From the NCBI GenBank assembly GCA_041908065.1, contig JAYRGC010000050.1, positions 70,652-134,651 of the forward strand: a DNA stretch of 64,000 nucleotides. The letters run 5' to 3'. The number at the start of each line of letters is the position of its first letter. The stretch's first letter is position 1. Shown piece by piece: positions 50,115 through 59,275 of this stretch. The notes beneath the pieces are model-generated. The model made no database searches. It had not been told where the DNA came from and saw only the letters and a list, made by a program, of their open reading frames with translations. A program made the position numbers and the translations under genes. The DNA comes from JAYRGC01 sp041908065 (lineage in GTDB: Bacteria > Pseudomonadota > Alphaproteobacteria > UBA9219).

Positions 50115-51609
50115 TGCCGATAACAACGACAACATGGACGCTTTCGACGGCGACGACTTGGGGCAACCGTCAGCCCCGGGCGCGGCCTATGGCGATGACG
50201 GCAAAAAACCCGGCGGCTTAGCGGGTATTCTGCATTCCCGCCCCATGCTTAAGCTGGCCATAATAATGGGAGTGGTCGGATTGGCGGCGGCGGCGGCTTT
50301 GGGCGCGTTTTCGGAAAAATCCGCCGACGTCAAATCCAACGTGGTGTCCGCTCCCGACTTGAACGAAGCTCCGGGCAGCAAGGCTTCCCCGTACTTTATA
50401 GACCAAAACCGCCAGGCCAACGCCCAGCGCGCCGCCGAGGCGTCTCAGTCTGGCGGCAGCGCCATACCTACGCCGGTTGGGCAAAACGTCGACGTCAGCG
50501 AACTGATGAACAAGAAAAGCGACGACCAATTGGTCGAATTCCGCGCCGAAACCGAGCGTTTGCGGCAGGAAATGCGCCAGCAGGAACAGCGCAACGCCCA
50601 GCAGATACAGGTTATCCAGCAACAGTCGCAACGACCGGAAGACGACAGCCTAGCTCAGGCCATGCAAAAGCAGATGCAGCAGTTGATGGAAAGCTGGACG
50701 CCCAAGGAGATGAAGCTGGTGAACGGCGTATTGTCCGAAAAGGACAAGGAAAGGGAGGCGCAAGCCGCGCAACAAGCCTCGCTTGCCACGCAGCAGAATT
50801 CTGCGGCGGAGCAAACGGTCGAGGTCGACAAGATACTCGTGCCGTCAGGAACGGTCAGCTATGCCCAGTTGTTGACGGAGGCCAATTCCGACGTGCCGTC
50901 TCCCATATTGGCGCAGATATTGTCAGGCCCGTTGGCGGGCGGTCGGGCGGTCGGGCGTTTTCAAGTGTCGAACGACTATCTGGTGCTGGAGTTCAACACC
51001 GTCAGCCTGAAGGGCAAGGAATATTCGATCAACGCATTGGCTCTTGATCCCGACACCACGCTCGGCGGTCTTGCTACCGAGGTGGATCACCGTTATTTCA
51101 TGCGCGTGGTCTTGCCTGCCGCCGCCGCCTTCGCTTCGGAATTCGGGCAGTCCTTGGGGGATACGGAATCCACAGTTTACATCAGCAACGGCACCGTGTT
51201 TTCCACTCAAGCCAAGAAGGGAATGGAGGATGCCCTCTATTCAGGCATGGGACGCGCCGGAGACAGCGTAGCCCAGTTCTTGCAGGACGAGGCTTCCAAA
51301 ATCAAGCCTCTGATCCGCGTAGCCGTCGGCGCGCCGATGGGGTTGTTTTTCCTGAATCCAGTCCAGGAAAGCGGCAGGAGTTCGGGCGGATTTTCGTCGC
51401 TGTCCGACCGGAATAACGCCGCGGCGCAAGCGATGGCCGTTGAAGCCTTGAACGCCGCGAACGCCAACAGGCAACAACAGGCTCCCCAACAGGTTTATCC
51501 GGCGTCGCAGTATTCCGCTTATCCCGACGGGCGAAAGAATCGCGGCGGAGTCACGGTGATCACGCCGAACCAAAACAGCGGCGTCTACTACAACACTTCA
51601 GGTCGGTAA
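50104..51609 (+). CDS. IcmE/DotG type IVB secretion channel protein
   Basis: 501 residues. One transmembrane helix (about 55-75), a Gln-rich coiled region (QEMRQQEQRNAQQIQVIQQ), then a VirB10/TrbI-like C-terminal domain from about 235: VDKILVPSGTVSYAQLLTE, SGPLAGGRAVGRF, YSINALALDPDTTLGGLATE (start of the run) and a long helical hairpin AAAAFASEFGQSLG. Legionella DotG is about twice as long because of a pentapeptide-type repeat region; that region is absent here, a reduced form also seen in other short IVB systems. Confidence 0.9.
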   Translation: MTNNADNNDNMDAFDGDDLGQPSAPGAAYGDDGKKPGGLAGILHSRPMLKLAIIMGVVGLAAAAALGAFSEKSADVKSNVVSAPDLNEAPGSKASPYFIDQNRQANAQRAAEASQSGGSAIPTPVGQNVDVSELMNKKSDDQLVEFRAETERLRQEMRQQEQRNAQQIQVIQQQSQRPEDDSLAQAMQKQMQQLMESWTPKEMKLVNGVLSEKDKEREAQAAQQASLATQQNSAAEQTVEVDKILVPSGTVSYAQLLTEANSDVPSPILAQILSGPLAGGRAVGRFQVSNDYLVLEFNTVSLKGKEYSINALALDPDTTLGGLATEVDHRYFMRVVLPAAAAFASEFGQSLGDTESTVYISNGTVFSTQAKKGMEDALYSGMGRAGDSVAQFLQDEASKIKPLIRVAVGAPMGLFFLNPVQESGRSSGGFSSLSDRNNAAAQAMAVEALNAANANRQQQAPQQVYPASQYSAYPDGRKNRGGVTVITPNQNSGVYYNTSGR

Positions 51610-51669
51610 AACAGTGGCGATTCGCTGTTTCCGGCGATGAACTGGATCGATTAAACGGAGTTTCGATAG

Positions 51670-52929
51670 ATGAGCGAGAATCAGCAAGGCCGCGACGAGG
51701 AAATCGAGGTTCGTGACGGAGCGAGCGGAACGGAGGACGCGAGCGATAGCGTCGAGGCGTGGCATGAAGACCAACCTCCGGTCGACGATTTTAACGACGC
51801 CGCTCCGGATACAGATGGCGAAGCCGCTCAAGCCGAAGAAGCCAACCCTTTCGAAAAGAGCGCCTCCGATGGCAAAAAAAGGGGCAATATGGTGTTGTTC
51901 GGCGTCCTAGGCGTCGTCGGGCTATTCGCTCTTTCCATGTTGTATCTACAATTCGGCGGAGACGGCGGATCCGCCCCCAAGGAAGCGTTGGACATAAACA
52001 GCCTCGCCTCCGACACGCGTCAGAAGGATCTTAATCCTTTGCCGACAGACGCCGAACCTGCGGCGGACAAGGTCGACATGGCCTCGCTTTACGACATTGG
52101 CAAAGCAGTATCCGCGAACGGAACTACTGCGGTAATGCCCGGAGTGGCCGACAATTATATCGTCGATAAAACCAATGCTCAGCCGGAAGCCGTTCCCGCC
52201 CCGAGCCAAAACCAATTAGCCACCGCCACGGTGACGGCGCAAATGCCGCAAAAGAGCCAAACCGCTTCAGCGCAAGCTGTGGTCGCTGCTCCGACGGTTG
52301 TTCCGGTTCCTGCCGCTTCCCATCCCCTCGCTTCTCCGCCTTCTCCATCCGTTTCGGCAACGTCAGCGGATAAGCGTTTGGCTGATATGGAGGCCAAAAT
52401 CGCTACCACCTCCGGACGCATCGATGAATTGCAGGCCGTCCTTGATCGGATGTCTGCCCAGATAACAGGCATTTCCGGCAAATTGGACGCTTCAGGAAAC
52501 GTGGCTTCCTTGACAGCCATAGAAGAACGCGTCGCCAAGATGGAAAAACATGCGGCCAACGCAGCTCCGGCCGCCTCTAAACGGGTCAAGGAAACAGCCG
52601 TTTCTTATGACGACGCCGTCGCTGATGACGCCGCTAAGGCCATCCCCGCGCCAGCAGAAGAAAAACGAGTGGCCAAGCGTTCTACTCGTAAGGTTAACGC
52701 CGAAGCGTCCTCGCGAAAAACCGTGAAAGTATTAAACGCTGAACCTCAAAAAACGTGGGTGTTAAGAGCCGCAACGCCAGACGCAGCTTGGGTTTCAGCC
52801 GGATCAGGCAGTAAGGACTTGCGCAAGGTGTCGGTAGGTGATACATTGCCCGGCGTAGGCAAAATACGTTCCATAACCCAATCTGGTGACAGGTGGGTGG
52901 TCTCGGGAACATCAGGTACGATAAGATAA
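51670..52929 (+). CDS. IcmG/DotF-like type IVB secretion protein
   Basis: 419 residues. An acidic N-terminal cytoplasmic part (residues 1-75), a transmembrane helix (NMVLFGVLGVVGLFALSML), a long low-complexity Pro/Ala/Ser stretch, a coiled segment (DKRLADMEAKIATTSGRIDE) and a C-terminal beta domain (TWVLRAATPDAAWVSAGSG, VGDTLPGVGKIRSI). The topology and position after icmE match IcmG/DotF; the C-terminal domain also resembles TraP/PilP-type modules. It follows icmE by 60 bp. Identity rests on layout and synteny more than on a motif. Confidence 0.75.
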   Translation: MSENQQGRDEEIEVRDGASGTEDASDSVEAWHEDQPPVDDFNDAAPDTDGEAAQAEEANPFEKSASDGKKRGNMVLFGVLGVVGLFALSMLYLQFGGDGGSAPKEALDINSLASDTRQKDLNPLPTDAEPAADKVDMASLYDIGKAVSANGTTAVMPGVADNYIVDKTNAQPEAVPAPSQNQLATATVTAQMPQKSQTASAQAVVAAPTVVPVPAASHPLASPPSPSVSATSADKRLADMEAKIATTSGRIDELQAVLDRMSAQITGISGKLDASGNVASLTAIEERVAKMEKHAANAAPAASKRVKETAVSYDDAVADDAAKAIPAPAEEKRVAKRSTRKVNAEASSRKTVKVLNAEPQKTWVLRAATPDAAWVSAGSGSKDLRKVSVGDTLPGVGKIRSITQSGDRWVVSGTSGTIR

Positions 52930-53019
52930 CCGAGATAAGTTAATAAAAAGTTTAAAATAATTGCAAAGAGAAGTTTTGAGGGATTGTAATTGGCCATAGT
53001 TTTTAAATCGGAGGGTAAC

Positions 53020-53841
53020 ATGATGAAATCAATCGTTTTTGCGTCAGCCGCAGTTGTAGGCATGGTTGCCGTTTCTTCCGGCGCGTCTGCCGCCGGCGGC
53101 GCGGTGCAGTCGTGGAAGGGATGGTACGCCGGTGCTGACGTCGGTTTCGGCGCAATAGACGGCGATACCAGTTTCAATCCGTTGCCTAGTGCGGCTTATT
53201 TCGACGATCTCAAGCCGACCAGCTTGGAGCTTGAGGACGGCGGAATGAACGGCGCGGTTCACGCCGGCGTCAACTGGCAGTCGGGACGCGTGGTATACGG
53301 AGCCGAAGCCGATTTCAGCATTTCCGGCGTGGAGAGCAGTAAAAAGCAATCCCCGATCATCGAGATGAACGGCAGCCCGTTCGCCAGCGCGGTCTTTGGC
53401 GAAACCCCTTACACTCAGCTGTACACGGCGCAAGAAAACTTGTGGATGGGTTCGTTGCGCGGTCGCATCGGCGTGATACCTTTTGACAAGTTCTTGGTTT
53501 ACGGAACCGCCGGATTGGCTCTTGGCGAAAACAAGTTCAAGGCGGTTACGGCCTATACAAATTGCACCGGATGCTACACCTACACGGCTAACTTTAACGA
53601 AGTTTCGCTGGGTTGGGTTTTGGGCGGCGGTTTGGAATACGCTCTGGCAGGCGGTTGGTCGATACGCGGCGAGTACCTGCACTACGATCTGAGCGACGTG
53701 TCGCGCACCGCCAATCCCACGCCTTCCCGTCCTAACTACAAAGTTAGGTACGAGTTTGATACCGCTGAGGATGTCGGTCGCATCGGCGTAAGCTATAAGT
53801 TCTACAGCTACGCACCGGTTTCGGCCTATTCCCGCTACTGA
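53020..53841 (+). CDS. Outer-membrane beta-barrel protein (opacity/Omp25-type)
   Basis: 273 residues. GGAGGG precedes two adjacent ATGs (53020 and 53023). The signal peptide ends SSGASAAGG. The mature part begins WKGWYAGADVGFG and alternates strands: GLEYALAGGWSIRGEYLHYD, and a C-terminal VGRIGVSYKFYSYAP followed by an unusual extra tail SAYSRY. The family is the 8-stranded porin-like barrels of alphaproteobacteria. It lies right after the secretion block and is ended by a strong terminator, but may be an independent transcript: GGATTG/A+T-rich DNA lies before it. Confidence 0.85.
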   Translation: MMKSIVFASAAVVGMVAVSSGASAAGGAVQSWKGWYAGADVGFGAIDGDTSFNPLPSAAYFDDLKPTSLELEDGGMNGAVHAGVNWQSGRVVYGAEADFSISGVESSKKQSPIIEMNGSPFASAVFGETPYTQLYTAQENLWMGSLRGRIGVIPFDKFLVYGTAGLALGENKFKAVTAYTNCTGCYTYTANFNEVSLGWVLGGGLEYALAGGWSIRGEYLHYDLSDVSRTANPTPSRPNYKVRYEFDTAEDVGRIGVSYKFYSYAPVSAYSRY

Positions 53842-53870
53842 GGATAGAGTTCCGTTACGGCGATTTAGAA

Positions 53871-53901
53871 GGGCTGCCGCGAAAACGGCAGCCCTTTTTT
53901 T
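53871..53901 (+). terminator. Rho-independent terminator after the outer-membrane protein gene
   Basis: The 9-bp stem gggctgccg (53871-53879) and cggcagccc (53886-53894), loop cgaaaa, is followed by ttttttt. The first T residues directly abut the left end of the repeat element at 53902. Confidence 0.95.
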
Positions 53902-54143
53902 GGCTCTTATGCAAAACGGGTGGGTAATTTGCGGCCAAGTGCAGCAGTAAGCACCGCCATTGCGAGGTTACAGCCAAAGGCTGTCTGCGAGCCGCCATTC
54001 TTTGGTTTGGACAGCGTTGAACGCTGTCGGGCGGCGAAGCAATCCAGAGTCATTGAGCAACTGCACTGGATTGCTTCGCCGCCAAGGGGCGGCTCGCAAT
54101 GACGCCTTTTTTGTAAGACAGCCCCCCGTTTTGGGTGAGAGCC
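53902..54143. repeat. MITE-like element with terminal inverted repeats
   Basis: 242 bp. The left end GGCTCTTATGCAAAACGGGT and the right end (inverse GGCTCTCACCCAAAACGGGG) are diverged inverted repeats. The inside has gaggttacagccaaaggctg, tttggtttggacagcg and the gcaatccag / ctggattgc arms. It lies exactly after the terminator and next to the lipB stop, so the gap 53842-54152 holds only terminator and repeat. Confidence 0.85.
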
Positions 54144-54152
54144 TTTTTTGGC

Positions 54153-54788
54153 TTATCCGAAAACTTCGCTCCAGTTGCGTTCCAGAGCCGCGTCTAATTC
54201 CGGCATGGAGGTAGTGGAGCCCATTTCCTTCATCGACGTTACCCCGTATTCGGCTATTCCGCAGGGCACGATGCCGGAGAAATGCTCCAAATCCGGATCG
54301 ACGTTTATGGAAAATCCGTGATACGTTACCCATTTGCGGGCACGCACGCCTATGGCGGCTATTTTCTTTTCCGCGCCTTCGGGGGAGCTAACCCATATTC
54401 CCACGCGGCCATCCCGCCTTTCTCCGCGAATACCGAAGCCAAGCAATGTCATAATGACCAGTTCTTCCAGCCTCCAGACATGCGCCCGCAAGTCCTGCCC
54501 CCGAGTCCTCAGGTCGCTCATCACATAGGCAACGCGCTGGCCGGGTCCGTGATAGGTGTATTTTCCGCCCCGTCCGGACTGATACACCGGAAAGCGGTGT
54601 GGCGACAACATATCCGCCTCTACGGCTCCGGTTCCGGCGGTGTAAATTGGGGGGTGTTCCAGCAACCACACCATTTCCGCGGCGGAGCCGTCGAGGATCG
54701 CTTCGACGCGCCTTTCCATAGTCTCCACCGCTTTGGGGTAGAGGATCGGGGCTGTTTCCCTTACCCATTCCGTTCGTTTTATGACCAT
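54153..54788 (-). CDS. lipB: Octanoyltransferase (lipoate-protein ligase B)
   Basis: 211 residues. LLEHPPIYTAGTGAV, GGKYTYHGPGQRVAY, KKIAAIGVRARKWVTYHGF (catalytic Lys region) and SGIVPCGIAEYGVTS (catalytic Cys) are all present. It transfers octanoyl groups from acyl carrier protein to lipoyl domains, which LipA then converts to lipoate. The ATG lies 110 bp from the divergent tRNA-Leu gene. Confidence 0.96.
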   Translation of the reverse strand: MVIKRTEWVRETAPILYPKAVETMERRVEAILDGSAAEMVWLLEHPPIYTAGTGAVEADMLSPHRFPVYQSGRGGKYTYHGPGQRVAYVMSDLRTRGQDLRAHVWRLEELVIMTLLGFGIRGERRDGRVGIWVSSPEGAEKKIAAIGVRARKWVTYHGFSINVDPDLEHFSGIVPCGIAEYGVTSMKEMGSTTSMPELDAALERNWSEVFG

Positions 54789-54898
54789 ATCCGCTTTCCG
54801 CTATTGCCCATGGCCTCGTTGTTCTGGTAAATGTCTTGTCCCCTGGCTTTATACCAGTTCGCGCGCCAGTGGGAAAATGGCTGGTTCGTGGTTACAGT

Positions 54899-54985
54899 GC
54901 GGTCGTGGCGGAATTGGTAGACGCGCAGCGTTGAGGTCGCTGTGGGAGAAATCTCGTGGAAGTTCGAGTCTTCTCGACCGCACCA
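54899..54985 (+). tRNA. tRNA-Leu(GAG)
   Basis: 87 nt with encoded CCA. The acceptor pairs GCGGTCG with CGACCGC, the D-arm is GGCGGAATTGGTAGACGC, the anticodon stem CAGCG/CGCTG encloses TTGAGGT (anticodon GAG), a class II long variable arm is present, and the T-arm ends in TTCGAGT. Confidence 0.95.
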
Positions 54986-54993
54986 TATCAAGT

Positions 54994-56160
54994 TCAAGAC
55001 AAATGCGCCAAGCGGCGGTATTCCTCGCTCTGCATCTCGAATAGGCGACTGGCTGTGCGGCGGAACGCCTGCTCGTGCGGGCCGGACGGGCACAAGTGTT
55101 CCGGCGAGGCTTCAGCCGACATGAACACCTGCGACCTGTTCTCGTAAAGCGCGTCGACGAAGGTGATAAAACGCAGGGTTTTATTTATCGAATCCGGCGT
55201 GAACACCGGAACGCCGTCCACCACTATCGTATGGAAGCACTCCGTCAACGCCAGATAATCGGCGGATCCCAAGGGTTGCTCGCATAGGCTGGCGAAATCG
55301 AACATCGCCACGCCCGAGGCGGCGCGAGGAACGGTTATGGTTCGCCCGTTCACCGGAAGCGTCATCGGCGCGGGCGAATTGCCCCGCGCCAAATCCGAAA
55401 ACACAGCCGACAGCCTTTCCGACGCCGCATGTCCCGCCGGAACGATGAAATTGCCCAGATTCCGGAGATGCTCGTAACGATGATCGACCGCCCCGCCCAA
55501 CCAATGCACGAACATATGTTCCTTGATAGTCTCGATCGAAGGCAAGAAGCGGTCGCGTTGCAATCCGCCGCTGTAAAGCTCGTCGGGATGCCAGTTGGAA
55601 GTGGCTACCACCGCGACCCCAGCTTCGAACAAAAGCGTCAATAGCCGCCCCAGTATCATGGCGTCGGCGATGTTGCTGATGTGGAACTCGTCCAAGCACA
55701 GCAGCGTGGATTCTTTGGCTATCTTCCTGACCAAACGCGGCAACGCGCCTCTTACCCCGGGCGATATTTCCTTACCATCGTTCGCGTCGTCCGAAGCGTC
55801 GTCGGCGCGCATCCGGTGCAAATCGTCGTGGATATCCAACATGAAGCGATGGAAATGCTCGCGCCGCTTTTCCTTTATCGGCGCGTTTTCGAAAAACAAA
55901 TCCATCAACATGCTTTTGCCGCGGCCGACGTTGCCGTGGATATACAATCCTTTAGGCGGTTGGGGTTTTTTGGCCAAAAGCAGCCTTACCCCCAGCCGCT
56001 TGCGAGCGGCAGAGTATTCCGCCACGTCTTCGGCCAGCTTTTGCAGCAAAGCCAACGCGTCGCGTTGCGCCAGTTCGAAACGCAGGGAGCCTTCTTCCAC
56101 CTTGGCGGAATAAGCGTTTATAAGATCGCATTTGCAATCGGTATGGTTCGGCATATCCAT
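54994..56160 (-). CDS. zapE: AFG1/ZapE family ATPase
   Basis: 388 residues. Walker A is GNVGRGKSMLMDLFF, Walker B LLCLDEFHISNI, followed by TSNWHPDELYSGGLQRDRFL (the second nucleotide-binding region). It fits the AFG1 family; in E. coli the homologue ZapE works at the FtsZ ring. The stop is 9 bp from the end of the convergent tRNA-Leu gene. No strong ribosome site precedes the ATG. Confidence 0.92.
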   Translation of the reverse strand: MDMPNHTDCKCDLINAYSAKVEEGSLRFELAQRDALALLQKLAEDVAEYSAARKRLGVRLLLAKKPQPPKGLYIHGNVGRGKSMLMDLFFENAPIKEKRREHFHRFMLDIHDDLHRMRADDASDDANDGKEISPGVRGALPRLVRKIAKESTLLCLDEFHISNIADAMILGRLLTLLFEAGVAVVATSNWHPDELYSGGLQRDRFLPSIETIKEHMFVHWLGGAVDHRYEHLRNLGNFIVPAGHAASERLSAVFSDLARGNSPAPMTLPVNGRTITVPRAASGVAMFDFASLCEQPLGSADYLALTECFHTIVVDGVPVFTPDSINKTLRFITFVDALYENRSQVFMSAEASPEHLCPSGPHEQAFRRTASRLFEMQSEEYRRLAHLS

Positions 56161-56176
56161 TGTTCGAAAAACGCTC

Positions 56177-56647
56177 TTAGAACATGCTGTCTATAGCACT
56201 TTGGTCGAGAGAAGAGCTGCAACCATGAACGATGGCCCCTCCTTCGTCGATTTTCTTTTGCAGGTTCATAGAAGTTTCTATCGCCATATGGTTGAATTTA
56301 TCCCTTTCGCCAGCATCCAGCGTGTGACGCAACCTGACCCGCATCTCCGCTATCATCATTGCTATGCGGGTTATCAGCTTCTCAAGGCTGTCTCGCAGCT
56401 CCGGCGGAGCCGAATCGTAGCACTCGATGGCCAAAGGCGCAAATGCCAGACTGCTTTCCATAAAATGGTCGCGATAGGTCTTGAAGTCCCATTTTTCTAT
56501 TTCCTCCAACAGCTCCGGCGCATCGGGCAGCATGTTGAGGAGCATGATCGTTTCGTTAAAATGGTTGAAGTAATCGGTCGAAAGCATCGACCGCAGGTCA
56601 ATGTTCGTGCCTTCTACGCGTTTCTTTAATTCCTCTAGCGTGCTCAT
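56177..56647 (-). CDS. Unknown 156-residue helical protein
   Basis: From the ATG at 56647 (MSTLEELKKRVEG); three earlier codons start with TTG and have no better site. The protein is helical and acidic with DYFNHFNETIMLLNMLPDAP and IARMAMMIAEMRVRLRHTL-like segments, and no membrane helix or signal. I do not recognise a family. It lies 16 bp from zapE on the same strand and divergent from ccmF. Confidence 0.65.
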   Translation of the reverse strand: MSTLEELKKRVEGTNIDLRSMLSTDYFNHFNETIMLLNMLPDAPELLEEIEKWDFKTYRDHFMESSLAFAPLAIECYDSAPPELRDSLEKLITRIAMMIAEMRVRLRHTLDAGERDKFNHMAIETSMNLQKKIDEGGAIVHGCSSSLDQSAIDSMF

Positions 56648-56742
56648 GGGCGACAAGGTACAACGAGGCTATAAATAATATGTTAATAGTGATCTCCCCT
56701 CTTTACTCCCTATGACAGACAGCGAATAAGGATCCACGGCCT

Positions 56743-58686
56743 ATGACGGCGCAAATAGGACAAACAACTTTAATTCTAGCTTTGCTGGCCGGAATAGCTC
56801 AAATGGCTTCGCCTTTCGCGTGGAAGAGCCGCCATGCGATTCTAAGGCGGTTGCTCCCGCCTTTTATTTGCTCTGCCGCCGCATTCGCTTTCGTATGCGT
56901 ATCGTTTGTCGCGCTAGTTTTCGCCCATGTCTTCGACGATTTCGGCGTGCTTAACGTTTACATGAACGGGCATACCCTAAAGCCGCTGCTGTATAAAATC
57001 ACCGGAGTTTGGGGCAACCACGAAGGCTCCATGATGCTGTGGTTGTTGATACTGTCCGGTTATTCATTTTTTATGGCTTTCGGCGCGCGCGCAAGCGACG
57101 GCGGACAAGAGAGCAGAATTCGCGCCCTAGCATCAGCGGTCATGGGGGCGATGCTGGTCGGATTCACCGTCTTCGTGATTCTGACATCCGATCCTTTCGT
57201 GCGGATATGGCCGGTTCCGTTCGAAGGACGAGATCTCAATCCGTTGCTGCAAGACATCGGATTGGCCGTCCATCCGCCCCTGCTTTATCTGGGATATGTC
57301 GGTTTCGCGGCGGCGTTCGCCTTCGCGGCGGCGGGAATGCTGGAGAAGGCTGATTGGGAAAAATGGGCGGAAACGCTAAGGCCGTGGCTTTTGACGGCAT
57401 GGGGTTTCATGACGCTGGGCTTGGTTTCCGGTTCATGGTGGGCTTATTACGAACTGGGTTGGGGCGGATGGTGGTTTTGGGATCCGGTGGAAAACGCCGC
57501 CCTTATGCCATGGCTGACAGGAACCGCGTTGTTGCATTCCAATCTGGCCTTAAGGCGCAGCAAGGCGTTGGCGACTTGGACTATGCTGTTGGCGGTGGTG
57601 ACGTTCGGCCTTAGCCTTTTGGGGCTGTTTATGGTGCGTTCGGGGGTGTTGACCTCGGTGCATAGCTTCGCTTCGGATCCAGAGCGCGGAATATTCCTTA
57701 TGGCTCTTTTCGCCATTTATACCGGCGGCGGCCTGTCGTTGTTCGCGTTCAGGGCTGTTGCCCTGCCGCCAAGCCCGTCCTTCGACATAGCCAGTCGAGA
57801 AACTGCGGTGCTGGCCGGAAACTGCCTGCTGTGCGCGGCGTGCGCCGTTGTGCTGACGGGAACGCTATACCCGATGATATTGGACGCCTTGGGTGGCGGA
57901 ATGGTGTCGGTAGGCGCGCCTTATTTCAACTCCTCCGCGTTGCCTTTTCTTTTGCCGCTGGTGTTCGTCATGGCAATAGGCCCGATGTTGGGCTGGAGGC
58001 GCAGCAGCGGCGCGTCCGGCGCGGCAAAGCGTCTTGTGGTTTCGGCAGCGTTGGGAATCGCTGCGGGGATAATCGTTGCTTTTTCCATCAAGGACATATC
58101 GTTGGCTGGAATTGCCGCTTTCGTCTTCGGAGCGGCAGGTTTCGCCGGAAACTGGGGATACGGCTGGAAAAAAGCCAGAAGCGGCGGCATCTCCAAGGCG
58201 TTGCGCGGAGCGTCTTTGGCGCATGGCGGGCTGGCGTTGGCGGTCTTGGGAATGGCCGGAGCTTCGGCAGGAAGCTCGCACAACGTAAGGTTGGCGATAG
58301 GAGAAACGGCTAGAATAGAGGATTACGATATAACATTTGCCGGACAAAAGCGCGTGGACGGCGCGAACTACGAGTCAATAAAATTTCTGTTCGATGTCAA
58401 GGACGACGACGGCAAGAAGATAGCCGTCATGTCTCCTGAGCGAAGATTTTATCCATCGCAGGGAATGGAATTGTCCGAAACGGCGATAAAATCCAGCTGG
58501 CGCGGGGATATTTATCTGGTGGTCGACGAAGCTCCAAAACAAGGCGATAGCAAAATCTCGTTGCGGGCGCAGATAAATCCTCTGGTGCCATGGATGTGGG
58601 CAGGAGGAGCGATTATGGCAGCGGCGGCGTTTTTGTCGGCGGCGGCAAAACGCGCTCCGGCGCGGAGCGATAAAAAATCTGGTTGA
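56743..58686 (+). CDS. ccmF: Cytochrome c haem lyase subunit CcmF
   Basis: 647 residues with many transmembrane helices. WGNHEGSMMLWLLILSGYSF near residue 85 and the periplasmic WWD haem-handling domain (GWGGWWFWDPVENAALMPWL) identify CcmF/NrfE. It delivers haem to apocytochrome c in the periplasm with CcmH. The 3' end overlaps nothing; the next gene starts 23 bp on. Other ccm genes are not in the window. Confidence 0.95.
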   Translation: MTAQIGQTTLILALLAGIAQMASPFAWKSRHAILRRLLPPFICSAAAFAFVCVSFVALVFAHVFDDFGVLNVYMNGHTLKPLLYKITGVWGNHEGSMMLWLLILSGYSFFMAFGARASDGGQESRIRALASAVMGAMLVGFTVFVILTSDPFVRIWPVPFEGRDLNPLLQDIGLAVHPPLLYLGYVGFAAAFAFAAAGMLEKADWEKWAETLRPWLLTAWGFMTLGLVSGSWWAYYELGWGGWWFWDPVENAALMPWLTGTALLHSNLALRRSKALATWTMLLAVVTFGLSLLGLFMVRSGVLTSVHSFASDPERGIFLMALFAIYTGGGLSLFAFRAVALPPSPSFDIASRETAVLAGNCLLCAACAVVLTGTLYPMILDALGGGMVSVGAPYFNSSALPFLLPLVFVMAIGPMLGWRRSSGASGAAKRLVVSAALGIAAGIIVAFSIKDISLAGIAAFVFGAAGFAGNWGYGWKKARSGGISKALRGASLAHGGLALAVLGMAGASAGSSHNVRLAIGETARIEDYDITFAGQKRVDGANYESIKFLFDVKDDDGKKIAVMSPERRFYPSQGMELSETAIKSSWRGDIYLVVDEAPKQGDSKISLRAQINPLVPWMWAGGAIMAAAAFLSAAAKRAPARSDKKSG

Positions 58687-58709
58687 AGCGTAACGAGGGG
58701 GAGTGGCGC

Positions 58710-59273
58710 GTGGCGGACGAAGATAAAAAACAAGCCGTGGCCTTGAATTCAGAACCAAGGCGGCGCAAGTGGCTGTTCCTGTTGCCGTTGGCGGTTTTCA
58801 TGCTGATTTCCACCGGACTCGCCGCCGCCTTATTTCGCGGCTCCGACGACGCCAGCAAATTCAAGCGTCACGAGGGAGACACCATTCCAATGGTTCGCAT
58901 AGGCGATTTCGATCCATCTTCCATGCGTGGAAGTGCCTATGTCGTCAATTTCTTCGCGTCGTGGTGCGCTCCTTGCGTAGCCGAACACGCTGAATTCAAA
59001 AAAATGGCCGAAAACGGGGTTCCGGTCGTAGGGATCGCCTATAAAGACAGTCCCGAAGCGGTGCGAAGATTTCTGGACAAACGCGGCAATCCGTTCGCGG
59101 TCATAGGTTACGACTCCGACGGGCGAGGAGGGATAGAATGGGGGCTGACCGGAGTGCCGGAGACGTTTTTGGTGGGGCGCGACGGAACCATCTTGTTGCA
59201 CCGCGTTGGACAGATGGACGCGGCGAACACGCTCCATGCGATCGGGCTGTGGCGGAAGGCGGGAGAAAAATAA
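58710..59273 (+). CDS. ccmG: Thiol:disulfide interchange protein CcmG/DsbE
   Basis: 187 residues from the GTG at 58710, seven bases after GAGGGGGAG. An N-terminal anchor helix (WLFLLPLAVFMLISTGLAAA) is followed by a thioredoxin fold with active site FFASWCAPCVAEH and the cis-proline region GLTGVPETFLVGRDG. It reduces the CXXCH cysteines of apocytochrome c. It directly follows ccmF, as in many alphaproteobacteria. Confidence 0.95.
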   Translation: MADEDKKQAVALNSEPRRRKWLFLLPLAVFMLISTGLAAALFRGSDDASKFKRHEGDTIPMVRIGDFDPSSMRGSAYVVNFFASWCAPCVAEHAEFKKMAENGVPVVGIAYKDSPEAVRRFLDKRGNPFAVIGYDSDGRGGIEWGLTGVPETFLVGRDGTILLHRVGQMDAANTLHAIGLWRKAGEK

Positions 59274-59275
59274 GT

